This document shows, in pieces, positions 45,415 to 54,156 of a stretch of 64,000 bases of DNA. Under the pieces are notes generated by a model. That model had not been told where the DNA came from and ran no database searches. It saw only the letters and a program-made list of their open reading frames with translations. Position 1 is the stretch's first letter, and every line of letters begins with the position of its first letter. A program made the translations under genes and the position numbers. Source of the DNA: Candidatus Methylobacter oryzae (GTDB lineage Bacteria; Pseudomonadota; Gammaproteobacteria; Methylococcales; Methylomonadaceae); contig NZ_RYFG02000101.1 in the NCBI RefSeq assembly GCF_003994235.2, positions 1 through 64,000 on the forward strand. Direction: 5' to 3'.

Positions 45415-45834
45415 CTATTTAGCTTGCAGATAAGAATGCAAATTTATGGTTAACATCTCTATATCCTTAATCTCACATTCCCAAATAACTAAAACCTCCC
45501 AGCCTAATTTTTTAAGTTCTCTAATATTTCTATTATCTCTGCTCGCGTTATCCGCGAGTTTCTTCTGCCAGAACTCAAAGTTCTTGCTTGGCATAGATTT
45601 TCCTTTCCTACAGTCGTGCCTGTGCCAAAAACAGCCATGTATGAATATAACCTTTCTTTTGCCGGGAAAAACCAAATCCGGTTTTCCGGGTAGATTGGCG
45701 TAATGCAGGCGGTAGCGATAACCTAGGCTATATAGCAATTTCCTGACTATCAACTCGGGTTTGGTATTTTTCCCGGAAATAGATGCCATGCAACGTTGGC
45801 GTTGCTCGGGAGTCAATATATCCATCGCTAACAA
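45415..45834 (-). CDS. vsr: Very short patch repair (Vsr) endonuclease
   Basis: A 139-aa Vsr-family nuclease (DILTPEQRQRCMASISGKNT start). Catalytic Asp in GKPDLVFPGKRKV, the metal/His motif FIHGCFWHRHDCRKG and the C-terminal WEVLVIWECEI are intact. Vsr nicks T:G mismatches formed by deamination of 5-methylcytosine. It lies 9 bp downstream of the giant ATPase and in the same operon as dcm, so it either repairs damage from this methylase or acts as the restriction nuclease of the system. Confidence 0.92.
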   Translation of the reverse strand: MLAMDILTPEQRQRCMASISGKNTKPELIVRKLLYSLGYRYRLHYANLPGKPDLVFPGKRKVIFIHGCFWHRHDCRKGKSMPSKNFEFWQKKLADNASRDNRNIRELKKLGWEVLVIWECEIKDIEMLTINLHSYLQAK

Positions 45835-45843
45835 AGTAAAAGC

Positions 45844-48800
45844 TTATTTCGACATTAACCTAAGCCATTCTGATTCCGTTAAGCCGACTCTGGATAAATT
45901 GCTAGAAAACTGTTCGGCTGCTCTTTGGGCGTGCTCAGGTTTAAGTTGGGCTATCCATTTATAACTCTGCCCGTCTGTTTTACAAATAAAACTTAAGTTA
46001 TCATTTTCCGCCATCACTTTTTTAGTTTCAGGACTCGGAGAAAATTCAAGAGTGACACAATTATAAGAATTCGGTGAGTATAAGAGCTCTTTATACGCCT
46101 TCTCATCCTCAATAATATGACTTGTTTTTTCTTTAGTTGAATTATCTTTATTCATGACATTCAACGTACAAAACACAAAACGACGTTCTTCAGATAATCT
46201 AACTGTATCGCATGAAGGGAGTAAACAAAGAAGATATTCCGGATTGTCTATAGTCCCTCTACGAATAATAGTTCCTAAAGTCAGTGATTTCTCTTTATTG
46301 TCATAAAAAGTGCGATGACTCATTAACATTGCAAATTTATGGCTTGATTTAGACTCATCATTTATATCTATTAAATTTGACAACTTACGAAGACTTTCTC
46401 TATCTTCGCTGCTACTTCCTTTCCAGCCCCTCTTATCAATTATTTTTTTTACAAAGTTCGAAGCAAAAGTATTAGGTTGATATTTTTCCTTGATCTTTTC
46501 ACCATTGATACAAAAATATTCAACAAATTCCTTAGCATTTTGATCATTACTAAATAATTGACGAGCCGTATTCGTTGGACTCCAATGGTCAGAAACCCAA
46601 TTTTTTATAACATTGTTGGTAATAGTTTGACCTGACAAACAATCTTGCAAAATTGATTGAATCTCAGCAACTAAAAGGGGATGAACGTGCTCACAGGCCT
46701 CTTCATGAGGCAATGACATTGCTCTATTACTAATAAAAAATGATTTATCACCACTATCTAACTTAATTTGTTTTTCGCCTTGTATATCTTTCAACCAAAA
46801 AATAGCGTTGTCGATAATATTGACGAATACCGGATAAAGCGTTGATGGAAAACCATGAACAACCATATCTGTAAAATTTTCTGTAGCGTTTAATTTAACG
46901 TCATGTCGTTTTAGTCGAACATCAAACAGGGTTTTTACATAATGAAGGATGTCACTCCCTTTGATTTCAATCGGTTTCCGATATAGACGACGCTGTAATG
47001 GAGTAAATAAATTTAAATGTCCATCCAAATGATCAAAATTATTACGAATTTCCTGATAAAGCGGTGCCAAATTACTATTTAAATTCGCCCAAGGACGTAG
47101 CTCTCGTAGGGATCGACGCACACCTTTGATGGCGGCCTCAAATTCATGATTAATTACCGCCACCGCTAACCCTAATTGAACCAAGTCCGCATCCGTATCG
47201 ACTTGTTCCCTCAGAGTTTCCAGTTCTTCATCCATGGCTTCCATCATATCGATCTGAGTAATATCGGGATCGGTTGTCATGTTTTCCGCAACCGAGGTCA
47301 GCACATCTCGTATCCGGCTAAGTGATTCAGTGTTTTTCTTACTGACACTCTCGATACGCGTCTCAAATTCCTTGCGCACTTGTTCCGTTTGCTCAGGCGA
47401 TAACCCGCTAAAGTCTTTACTGGCAAATTCCGCTTCAACCTTAGATATGGTGTTTTGAAGCTCGTGGATCGCATCTCTGGCGACTTTGGTAGCCGCTTTG
47501 CGAGTATCCTCGGCGGTATTATTCAATTTTCCCGCTTCACTCCTGACCGATTTCTTTTCATTCTCCGCTAATTCGTTAATCAGTGATTGGAGGCGCTTGC
47601 GTTGGTCGATATAGATTCTGGCTTGAGTTGCTATATTGCCCAGCTGCTGAGTAATTTCCTCGGCATAAGGCCGAAATACCTCGCTTTCCAGGCGTTGCAC
47701 TTCTGTCGCGTAAGCATCCCAGTCGCGCTGCAATTGGCGGGAGAGTCCCACCCCGCGAGGTTTGGCAATTCGATAGCTCTCCTGTAATTCCGACAATCTT
47801 CGGTTTGCTTCTTTCTCCGCATCCAGTAAGGCAATTGCGGCCTCATCAGGATCAGCTATTTTTGCAGCGCTATCCATGCGATGCTTTACGTGGCTTCTAA
47901 TACTTTCGATTTCAAGTTTAGGTTCGCCACGTTGTGTTCGTACAAAGAATTTATCAAGTAAACCGGTCAGATTTTTGCGTTTTGTTGAAACTTGTTTTTC
48001 ACGTTTCCTTCGCGCAAATTCTAGCTTTTCCAGCTCTTTCTTACGTACTTCAAAATATTCACCACGTTCCGCTCCATCACGGAAAAAATCTATGGCAAGC
48101 CGGATAAAAATATTTTCAAGAATATTTTTTAATTCTCGATATGCTTTGTCTTGTTGGAAACCTTCGCGTCCAGCCTTTTCCTGTAATCCGCTATTGTCAT
48201 TTCGGTTTAAAATTACAGCTCCAAAGCACCGTCGATATGAGAAAAAATAATATCCCGCACCTCTATTTCTTCTTAGTTCAATATTTAACCAATCAACATC
48301 TGAATTTCCATAGGGCAATATACGAATACGATCTCTAAAAACGTATATTCCTCCTAATTGTGCTAATTTTGAATTCAATCGACTCCATTCATCTGGTACC
48401 AGTCGACTTTCTCTTTGATTGCCATGGATATAGCCAAATTCTATATTAAATGGCCCACAAATAGTTTTTCTGCCACCTTCTTGTTGCCATGGGATAACGT
48501 AGTCGTCAGTAACTTCCTCATAAACTCTGACGCTTCCCCGAAACTGACCAAACTCGTCAATTTTTCCAGAAATTCTGTGATCAGCACTGTCTAGCTCATC
48601 TTTTGTAAAAAATTCACGATCAGAAATTAAATCTTCATTATCAGTATCGGAGGGCCAATAACGAAAAGCAGTCTGTATGGGAGGAGGCGGCTCTTCAAGA
48701 AATGTAGAGTTACAGAATCCAAGCAGGAACTTCGAAAACTCTTTTTCATTTTTGGTTTTTTCCTGCTCAATATCAGCTTGTATTGTACGATTCGCGGGCG

Positions 48801-49488
48801 CTATATAAAAATGTGTGCCGGATGACTCAATCAGTGAAATACCGCCAAGGAAGTTTTGTAAGTTTTCCGGGTCAACTTGAAAGTCGTCTAAAGCTTTTAA
48901 AATTTTACTAAAGTCATAATCAATATTTTTACCTTCCAATAATTCGACGTTTTTCTTAAACTCCTTAACAAGACTGCCAACTTCAATATCGGATGGTATT
49001 TTATTGTCCGTAATGATGTGAATCGGAATTTCAATTTCATCCAGATTAATAGCCGGAACCTCAAAAAGCCCCCAATGGATAAAACACATTACCAAGTCAT
49101 GTAAGCCATTTTTACGCCGTGCACGCGTTAACACTAAAACTTGTTCGCCAAGCAAGCCGATGGCTAATCGCCCAATGCCTTTTTCTCCCATGACTGCCCG
49201 TTCGATTTTGTCGAATGGACGGTACGTCTCGATGAGGCGATTTTGAACGGCATATTTACTTTCGGTCCCTAAAACCAACCATCGATTTTCGAAGTCGTTT
49301 TTCGTCATCCCTATCCCGTCATCACGAATGACTAATAAATTATCTGAGCGAAAATAATCCACTTCGGTATGATCAGCATAGGCATCGTGGGCATTTTTAA
49401 ACAATTCGCTGATCGCGGTGGATACGTTGGCAATTTGCTGACGGCCAAGCATATCAACTGCTCTGGCCCTGGTTTTGAATTTAGCCAT
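45844..49488 (-). CDS. Giant GHKL ATPase of a MORC/MutL-like restriction system
   Basis: A 1214-aa protein. The N-terminal GHKL ATPase (about 1-330) has the N box ELFKNAHDAYAD (E28, N32, D35), the DxGxG box RDDGIGM (D57-G60) and the lid GEKGIGRLAIG (101-111), as in MutL/Hsp90/MORC. A long helical, coiled-coil middle follows (about 470-790; ELEKLEFARRKREKQ and others). The C-terminal third holds a histidine-kinase-like module: VINHEFEAAIKGVRRSLREL, then a second ATPase N box (VFVNIIDNAIFWL) whose DxGxG equivalent is degenerate (FFISNRAMSL). The ATG overlaps the dcm stop by 8 bp, proving operon structure. MORC/MutL-like ATPases are known in predicted restriction-modification loci. Confidence 0.8.
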   Translation of the reverse strand: MAKFKTRARAVDMLGRQQIANVSTAISELFKNAHDAYADHTEVDYFRSDNLLVIRDDGIGMTKNDFENRWLVLGTESKYAVQNRLIETYRPFDKIERAVMGEKGIGRLAIGLLGEQVLVLTRARRKNGLHDLVMCFIHWGLFEVPAINLDEIEIPIHIITDNKIPSDIEVGSLVKEFKKNVELLEGKNIDYDFSKILKALDDFQVDPENLQNFLGGISLIESSGTHFYIAPANRTIQADIEQEKTKNEKEFSKFLLGFCNSTFLEEPPPPIQTAFRYWPSDTDNEDLISDREFFTKDELDSADHRISGKIDEFGQFRGSVRVYEEVTDDYVIPWQQEGGRKTICGPFNIEFGYIHGNQRESRLVPDEWSRLNSKLAQLGGIYVFRDRIRILPYGNSDVDWLNIELRRNRGAGYYFFSYRRCFGAVILNRNDNSGLQEKAGREGFQQDKAYRELKNILENIFIRLAIDFFRDGAERGEYFEVRKKELEKLEFARRKREKQVSTKRKNLTGLLDKFFVRTQRGEPKLEIESIRSHVKHRMDSAAKIADPDEAAIALLDAEKEANRRLSELQESYRIAKPRGVGLSRQLQRDWDAYATEVQRLESEVFRPYAEEITQQLGNIATQARIYIDQRKRLQSLINELAENEKKSVRSEAGKLNNTAEDTRKAATKVARDAIHELQNTISKVEAEFASKDFSGLSPEQTEQVRKEFETRIESVSKKNTESLSRIRDVLTSVAENMTTDPDITQIDMMEAMDEELETLREQVDTDADLVQLGLAVAVINHEFEAAIKGVRRSLRELRPWANLNSNLAPLYQEIRNNFDHLDGHLNLFTPLQRRLYRKPIEIKGSDILHYVKTLFDVRLKRHDVKLNATENFTDMVVHGFPSTLYPVFVNIIDNAIFWLKDIQGEKQIKLDSGDKSFFISNRAMSLPHEEACEHVHPLLVAEIQSILQDCLSGQTITNNVIKNWVSDHWSPTNTARQLFSNDQNAKEFVEYFCINGEKIKEKYQPNTFASNFVKKIIDKRGWKGSSSEDRESLRKLSNLIDINDESKSSHKFAMLMSHRTFYDNKEKSLTLGTIIRRGTIDNPEYLLCLLPSCDTVRLSEERRFVFCTLNVMNKDNSTKEKTSHIIEDEKAYKELLYSPNSYNCVTLEFSPSPETKKVMAENDNLSFICKTDGQSYKWIAQLKPEHAQRAAEQFSSNLSRVGLTESEWLRLMSK

Positions 49489-50551
49489 TTTTAGCAATAT
49501 CGATAATATGAGCGCCTATGCGTCTGGCGATTTCCGGCGGAACCGCGTTGCCGATTTGCCTTGCTAAACTAGCCATATTGCCACCTTTAAAAACAAATTT
49601 TTTGGGGAAGGTTTGTAAGGTGGCTCCTTCGCGTATGGAAATAGCCCTGTCTTCTTCAGGATGTCCGAAACGGCCGTTTGAAAAGCTATTAAATCGTGTA
49701 GTAATGGTTGGTGCCGGGCGGTCCCAATACATACGAGCATATACATCGCGAAAGATATCGTCCTTTCCTTGATAAGCAGGAATTTGGAGTGTTTTATTAT
49801 TTTTCCAGCAGGATCTATCACCACCTGATTTAGGGGTCAACTGAATTCGCTGTAAATTTTCCTTCGAAAGCTTGGCTGACCAATGCTGGAAATTGGATTC
49901 GTCTTTATGACCGGCTACAATTTTATTAAATCCATTAGCAACGCCAATATAATTTTTAACTATAAGATTAGGATTGTGTTCTGGAGTAGGTAAGCTTATT
50001 TTACTCGTAAGTCTTGAGGCAATAAGCAGATAACGTTTCCTTTTCTGAGGAACCCCGAAATCGATAGCATTGATTACGCCATCATTATAAACGTAACCTT
50101 CTTTGTCTAAGAAACTGATAAAATCCGGCAGAATGGTATGTGTTTTATTTGATGCTAATCCAGGAACATTTTCAACTATTACAAAGCCAGGCCTAAAATA
50201 GGAGATAAAGCGCTCGAAGTTTTTAAGTAAAAATGCACTCTTTAGGCTTTTTGTTTTATTGGTTCTAACTTTGCTCCAGTATTGGCATGGGCTGCAACCG
50301 GCAAAGATAAGGTTATTATCATTTTTATTGATTTTTAAGATATTAGCTAATTCGAGAGTATCCAAATCGCTTATATCATGGTGAATAAATTTTGCATCTA
50401 CAATATTGGCTTCATATGTTTCTTTGCATGAATAGTCATTATCAAGCCCTGCCAAAATTTTAATTCCGGCAGCTTGCAAACCGTAACTCATACCGCCGGC
50501 TCCGCAAAAAAAATCAATTGCTTTTAAACCTGACATTACTAATTCTTTCAT
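49481..50551 (-). CDS. dcm: DNA (cytosine-5) methyltransferase
   Basis: A 356-aa C5 methylase with motifs in order: I (DFFCGAGGMSYGLQ), IV with catalytic Cys (GCSPCQYW), VI (VENVPG), VIII (QKRKRYLL) and X (RQIGNAVPPEIARRIG). The target recognition domain lies between about 190 and 300. The recognition sequence cannot be read off. It leads the dcm-ATPase-vsr operon; a second in-frame ATG five codons in is equally possible as start. Confidence 0.92.
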   Translation of the reverse strand: MKELVMSGLKAIDFFCGAGGMSYGLQAAGIKILAGLDNDYSCKETYEANIVDAKFIHHDISDLDTLELANILKINKNDNNLIFAGCSPCQYWSKVRTNKTKSLKSAFLLKNFERFISYFRPGFVIVENVPGLASNKTHTILPDFISFLDKEGYVYNDGVINAIDFGVPQKRKRYLLIASRLTSKISLPTPEHNPNLIVKNYIGVANGFNKIVAGHKDESNFQHWSAKLSKENLQRIQLTPKSGGDRSCWKNNKTLQIPAYQGKDDIFRDVYARMYWDRPAPTITTRFNSFSNGRFGHPEEDRAISIREGATLQTFPKKFVFKGGNMASLARQIGNAVPPEIARRIGAHIIDIAKNG

Positions 50552-50600
50552 TCAAAATATTATATACCATAGCCGAGAAGCATAATTTGGGCAATACAAA

Positions 50601-50750
50601 TCAATAGACCAGCTTCTTGGCCTTATCAACTACCTCGACTCCATTCTTGCTCTGCGGCTGAGTTTGTTTACGTGTTTCGAATTTAATACTTTTGGCTTTA
50701 GCGGCGCTGACTAAACCAAACTTTAACAATTGTTCTTGCTGTAGAAGAGT
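50601..50750 (-). pseudogene. 5' fragment of a second DUF2058 gene
   Basis: The minus strand encodes QEQLLKFGLVSAAKAKSIKF, then KNGVEVVDKAKKLV, clearly related to the first 50 codons of the DUF2058 gene at 35855-36400 (QEQLLKSGLVSASKAKSVKS). It stops at a TGA (50601-50603). Its original start is separated from it by palindromic repeats (see 50789-50830). The fragment lies 50 bp before the dcm start, at one side of the island, and the full gene lies on the other side. Confidence 0.7.
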
Positions 50751-50755
50751 ATTTC

Positions 50756-50830
50756 TTTATTACTCACCCACACTTGCTGTAGGAGAGTACTTTATTACTC
50801 ACCCACACTTGTGTGGGTGAGTAATAAAGT
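50756..50830. repeat. 42-bp perfect palindrome with an extra half copy
   Basis: ACTTTATTACTCACCCACAC (50789-50808), TT, then its exact complement to 50830. The left arm TTTATTACTCACCCACACTT also occurs at 50756-50775, each time preceded by a GCTGTAG(A/G)AGAGTA segment, so the stretch has a direct repeat plus the palindrome. AGTAATAAAGTTTCATACT recurs at 50943-50961. Confidence 0.75.
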
Positions 50831-51148
50831 TTCATACTAAACCACGCTTGAAGCCACATTCTACCATTGCAAAAATTAACTTCTGGAAAATAAAGCATCA
50901 TACTGATTCAGCATAATAACCCATCGCTCACGAAAAATAGAGTAATAAAGTTTCATACTGAAAGAGGTCAACCATATTGCAAGGAATGTTCAATAATACT
51001 CACTTCGTCAGATCAAACGTATAGCAAAACCTCAACCACTTCCGATAGAATTGTTCCACCAACACGACTTTCGGACTTCGATCCTACAAGTCCTCGCCGC
51101 GCAGAGAGCGTCTCCTAGTCAAGAACTTTAAGGCGTCTCTGCCAAGCT
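50831..51148. other. Intergenic stretch without a supported gene
   Basis: About 300 bp of noncoding, IS-derived-looking sequence between the palindrome and IS21-like terminal repeats. The plus-strand segment around 51080-51130 (GCGCAGAGAGCGTCTCCTA) has no frame that can be supported. Confidence 0.4.
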
Positions 51149-51243
51149 GCATATTCCATCCCAAATCAGCCATCAACTCCAATCAAAAACAGCCAACCAT
51201 TCTAATCTAAAGTCGGCCACTGATTTCAATTGAAAAGCCACCA
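51149..51243 (-). repeat. Array of degenerate 23-bp repeats, IS21-like terminus
   Basis: On the minus strand four related units follow each other: GTGGCTTTTCAATTGAAATC, GTGGCCGACTTTAGATTAGA, GTTGGCTGTTTTTGATTGGA and GATGGCTGATTTGGGATGGA, leading into AATATGCAG. Multiple terminal repeats of the form TGGC-TTT-GATTGGAAT are characteristic of IS21-family ends. No istA or istB gene is present, so only an end has survived. Confidence 0.45.
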
Positions 51244-51292
51244 TCATTTTCGTTAGGAGTTTTCTACTGTGTAAGCAGCTAGCCGAAGCCGC

Positions 51293-51850
51293 CTAGCAAA
51301 TCATACAAATAGTTAGAGTATCGCGCACATGGATAACGACTGGCGCAAAGTGCAGCTCCCGACTGGTTCCATTTTTGGTGTCACCTAAATAGCCGATATT
51401 ATCTTTAAAGTTCACATCACACCAACGCAAGTTCATCAGCTCGCCCTTACCGGCTTGTAAAAACAGCTCAGCGCCGCCCATGCGCTCAATTTCTTGCGGT
51501 GATAGTTGCAGTAGCTCTTTTTTGCTTAGCGCATTGATAGCCTCTAATTGAGCTTGATTACGAAGAGAAAACAAATCAACACCCAACTGCTTGAATAAAT
51601 CCTCACCGCCCATGCTATCAATATCGGTCTCAGATAGTGCCAGCAGTTGAGTTTGATCCATATATGGAATGGTTTTAATGCTTTGTTCGATTTTTTCCGC
51701 CCAAGCTTGGGCAATTGATTCGGAAGAGAAGGTTTTGTTTTTAACAATTCCTTTCATGCGGACATCGGCGCGGAAGTTTCCGTTTGCTAAAGGGCGAATA
51801 TACCTGATCGATAAAAACCGAGGGCAGTCTGTTTTAAAGCCCCAAGTTTT
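51293..51850 (-). pseudogene. Decayed tyrosine recombinase (integrase)
   Basis: Reading on the minus strand, an integrase-like N-terminus (SIRYIRPLANGNFRADVRMK, TFSSESIAQAWAEKIEQSI) leads into a helical linker with two copies of a LSxxEIxxMGGxxLF motif (SETDIDSMGGEDLF, SPQEIERMGGAELF). It then jumps to GELMNLRWCDVNFKDNIGYL, the region around the first catalytic Arg, but with the usual preceding residues missing. The HxxR, H and Tyr boxes are absent; the frame ends at 51293. It is a truncated integrase of the large shufflon/phage type and cannot be active. Confidence 0.6.
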
Positions 51851-52025
51851 CGATTGAAGTAGAGTTTTGGAAACATGTTAGATGGCGCAATCAGTATTGA
51901 GCGTTACTAAAAGCAACGGCATTAATATTGACTCTTGAATTTTAATCGTACTATCTCTTTGCAGATACTTACTTAAGAGATCGTATTGAACTGCGTGGTT
52001 TGATGGTCTGGCTTTAAAACCATTT

Positions 52026-52841
52026 TTACGCAGTTGCAAATCTTACAATATCATCTTGACAATTAATATCTACCATCTCGATACCCTCAGCTTCAATTTG
52101 CCCTTTAATTTCATTAAAAGCATTAAATAGGTTGCATTGATTAGCTTCCGGTGCATCGTAGGCAAACAAAATTTCATCTGGCCGAATAAAGCGATATTTT
52201 TCCAATTGTTGGATTTTTGCAAGCCAAGAAAGTCCGTGGTCAATCAGCAGACTAGGTTTCTCATGCTTAAAGTGAATCGGCTTGATAACCGTTTGCTTTG
52301 TATTTTTGTAAACGAAAGGGAATCTAACCTCATACTTATCCGCCTCCCCAATTATGCCTTCCTTATATTTTTCGCCAAGATTGTAATGGCTAAGCAAGTC
52401 ACGCACCTGCTTTTTCATTTTTTCTTCATGTACAGGTTCGTGGATAAAGCTACGATGAATATAATGCTCAAACAATTTATCGACAGTTGCCACTGGATCA
52501 ACGCAGAATAAAACTCGGCTATCACTGAAACGAATAATATCTTCTCGACAACGGATTAATTCCGCATACAGATCAACCTCGACATTCACAGTCTCATCTA
52601 AAAATTTCTTAACCCGCTCAATTTCCGCCCGAATTATTTTGCTTGTTTGCACAAAAACATCTTTACACATGGGATGATCAAAAAAATGAGTAATCCGCGC
52701 ATGTTGTTTGCCATCCAGCAGCTTGAACTCCAGGCGCTTAGACGCAGAGGCATAAAGCACAATACCAATATTGGCAAACTCCTCCGTTTCAGGGTAAGGC
52801 TGAAAACGAATAATGCTGTACTTACAAATTTGCTTATTCAT
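52026..52841 (-). CDS. DUF3037 family protein
   Basis: A 271-aa protein starting MNKQICKYSIIRFQPYPETE with EEFANIGIVLYA, the conserved start of DUF3037. The function is unknown. It overlaps the HipA-like gene by 4 bp (ATGA), so the two are translationally coupled. The pair HipA-like kinase + DUF3037 is seen repeatedly in bacterial genomes, suggesting joint function. No signal peptide. Confidence 0.82.
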   Translation of the reverse strand: MNKQICKYSIIRFQPYPETEEFANIGIVLYASASKRLEFKLLDGKQHARITHFFDHPMCKDVFVQTSKIIRAEIERVKKFLDETVNVEVDLYAELIRCREDIIRFSDSRVLFCVDPVATVDKLFEHYIHRSFIHEPVHEEKMKKQVRDLLSHYNLGEKYKEGIIGEADKYEVRFPFVYKNTKQTVIKPIHFKHEKPSLLIDHGLSWLAKIQQLEKYRFIRPDEILFAYDAPEANQCNLFNAFNEIKGQIEAEGIEMVDINCQDDIVRFATA

Positions 52842-53569
52842 GGCAATTTTAACCAGATGTCTCCTTTTGCTTCATTGCTAAGGCGTTGTAGATGTTTTCC
52901 AGGATCAAAACACTGTGTGTCATCGTTTAATTCGATCCATTCTTCGGGTATGTTATCCCACGCTGATTGCCAACAGGCAAGCGCTTTATTCATTCTTGCT
53001 TCGAAATCTAATTTTTCAACAGCATCGTATTGTTTATTAATAAATACGGATTTAAAAACATGGGTAGTCCAAAAATCTGTTCTATTAAACTCATCATCAA
53101 AAATCAAATTGTGATCAATAACATACAATCCTGCCGATTCGTCCGTTTTCCAAAGTAAATTAGGATTTCCGCCTTTCTCTGTTAAAGTCCGGTCTAAGTT
53201 TTCAACCCAAAGATCAAACATCAATACATTTAATTGTAGTAGAGTATTAATTTTCTTTAGCGTTTCAAACTTTAATTCGGTTGCTGAAGCTACTTTTTTA
53301 GAAGCAAAGACATGACCACCTTTAAGCTCCGAAGCAGCTAGACCGCCATAGTTAGCAGCAAGCCTATCATCCAATAACGCTATTTTGAACGGTGGCACTG
53401 GTAACCCAAAAGCCTGCGCTAAATTTGCGCCCATCCATTCCTTAATCAATCCGGCAACTGAAGCCGCATAGCCTTTAACATAGTAAGCCTTGCCATCGGA
53501 TGCATTGCATAGAAAAGGAGTGGTTCTTCCCTGGTGGGCTGGTCTGATAATTTCTTCGATTTCCAGCAT
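52838..53569 (-). CDS. HipA-like kinase domain protein
   Basis: A 243-aa protein with a HipA-like kinase fold: an N-terminal lobe (TTPFLCNASDGKAYYVKGYA), LVKEWMGANLAQAFGLPVPP-type helix, and catalytic-loop-like motifs (FDLWVENLDRT, GNPNLLW, YVIDHNLIFDDEF). It is about half the size of the HipA toxin and lacks an adjacent HipB-type antitoxin. With DUF3037 (4-bp overlap) it could form a kinase-partner system; whether it is toxin, regulator or defence component is unknown. Confidence 0.78.
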   Translation of the reverse strand: MLEIEEIIRPAHQGRTTPFLCNASDGKAYYVKGYAASVAGLIKEWMGANLAQAFGLPVPPFKIALLDDRLAANYGGLAASELKGGHVFASKKVASATELKFETLKKINTLLQLNVLMFDLWVENLDRTLTEKGGNPNLLWKTDESAGLYVIDHNLIFDDEFNRTDFWTTHVFKSVFINKQYDAVEKLDFEARMNKALACWQSAWDNIPEEWIELNDDTQCFDPGKHLQRLSNEAKGDIWLKLP

Positions 53570-53634
53570 TGAGGAGTTATATAAATAAGAAGAGCGTGAA
53601 AAAGCGGAATTTTATAATAAAAATGCTCTAAAAT

Positions 53635-53820
53635 TTACCATGTGTCGATTTTGGCCTTATCCTTCTTTATGCTACCAAATTCTATTAGTTTGGATATGCC
53701 GTAACCAGTGCCGTTACCTAAACCGTCTTGCCACCATAATAAAGCAGCTAAAATGATACGGCCCGTAGCAGTCGCTGCCGGTTTAGTGCAATTGTTGTTT
53801 GCAGCAGTTTGATCGCATTA
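53635..53820 (-). pseudogene. C-terminal remnant of a small membrane protein
   Basis: An open minus-strand frame of about 60 codons without a start reads CDQTAANNNCTKPAATATGR, a hydrophobic segment IILAALLWWQDG, then GTGYGISKLIEFGSIKKDKAK, and ends at TAA (53635-53637). The composition is protein-like and includes a probable membrane turn. The upstream frame has a stop. I cannot name the family; a decayed gene of a mobile element is likely. Confidence 0.3.
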
Positions 53821-53937
53821 AGGTCCGGCATTACTAGAAAATTGCAAATGTTACCGGATAAACGTAGCGGCCACTATTAGGCAGCGTGCCATGGATTGCT
53901 GAAGCGTCTATCCCCCCATCCTTAGGCTAATTCTTCT

Positions 53938-54156
53938 TTGTCTTCAATGCAGTTGGATACGTGGGACTTGATTATAGGGTTTATCGTCTTTTTTATTCTA
54001 AGGACAATAACATCGATAGCCCTATCGCTTCAGGCACAAAACCTCTCCGACGGTTATTCTTCCTCACTATCTTTTGGCGTATTCTTACTGGTGATTGGCT
54101 TGGTTAGTGGCTTCACTTCGATTTTGCGCTTTTTAGACCAGACATTGTCTAAATAA
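53938..54156 (+). CDS. Small predicted membrane protein
   Basis: A 72-aa frame with two predicted membrane helices (LIIGFIVFFILRTITSIALS and GVFLLVIGLVSGFTSILRFL) joined by a short polar loop. No similarity is recognised and the ribosome site is weak (no clear GGAG before the ATG). It lies 300 bp before the helicase gene. It might be a real small protein of the island or chance. Confidence 0.4.
   Translation: MSSMQLDTWDLIIGFIVFFILRTITSIALSLQAQNLSDGYSSSLSFGVFLLVIGLVSGFTSILRFLDQTLSK

Noticed and set aside
45844-49488. Calling the giant ATPase a two-component histidine kinase
   Set aside because: The intact ATPase is the N-terminal MutL/MORC-like one; the kinase-like C-terminal module lacks a good DxGxG box and there is no response regulator nearby.
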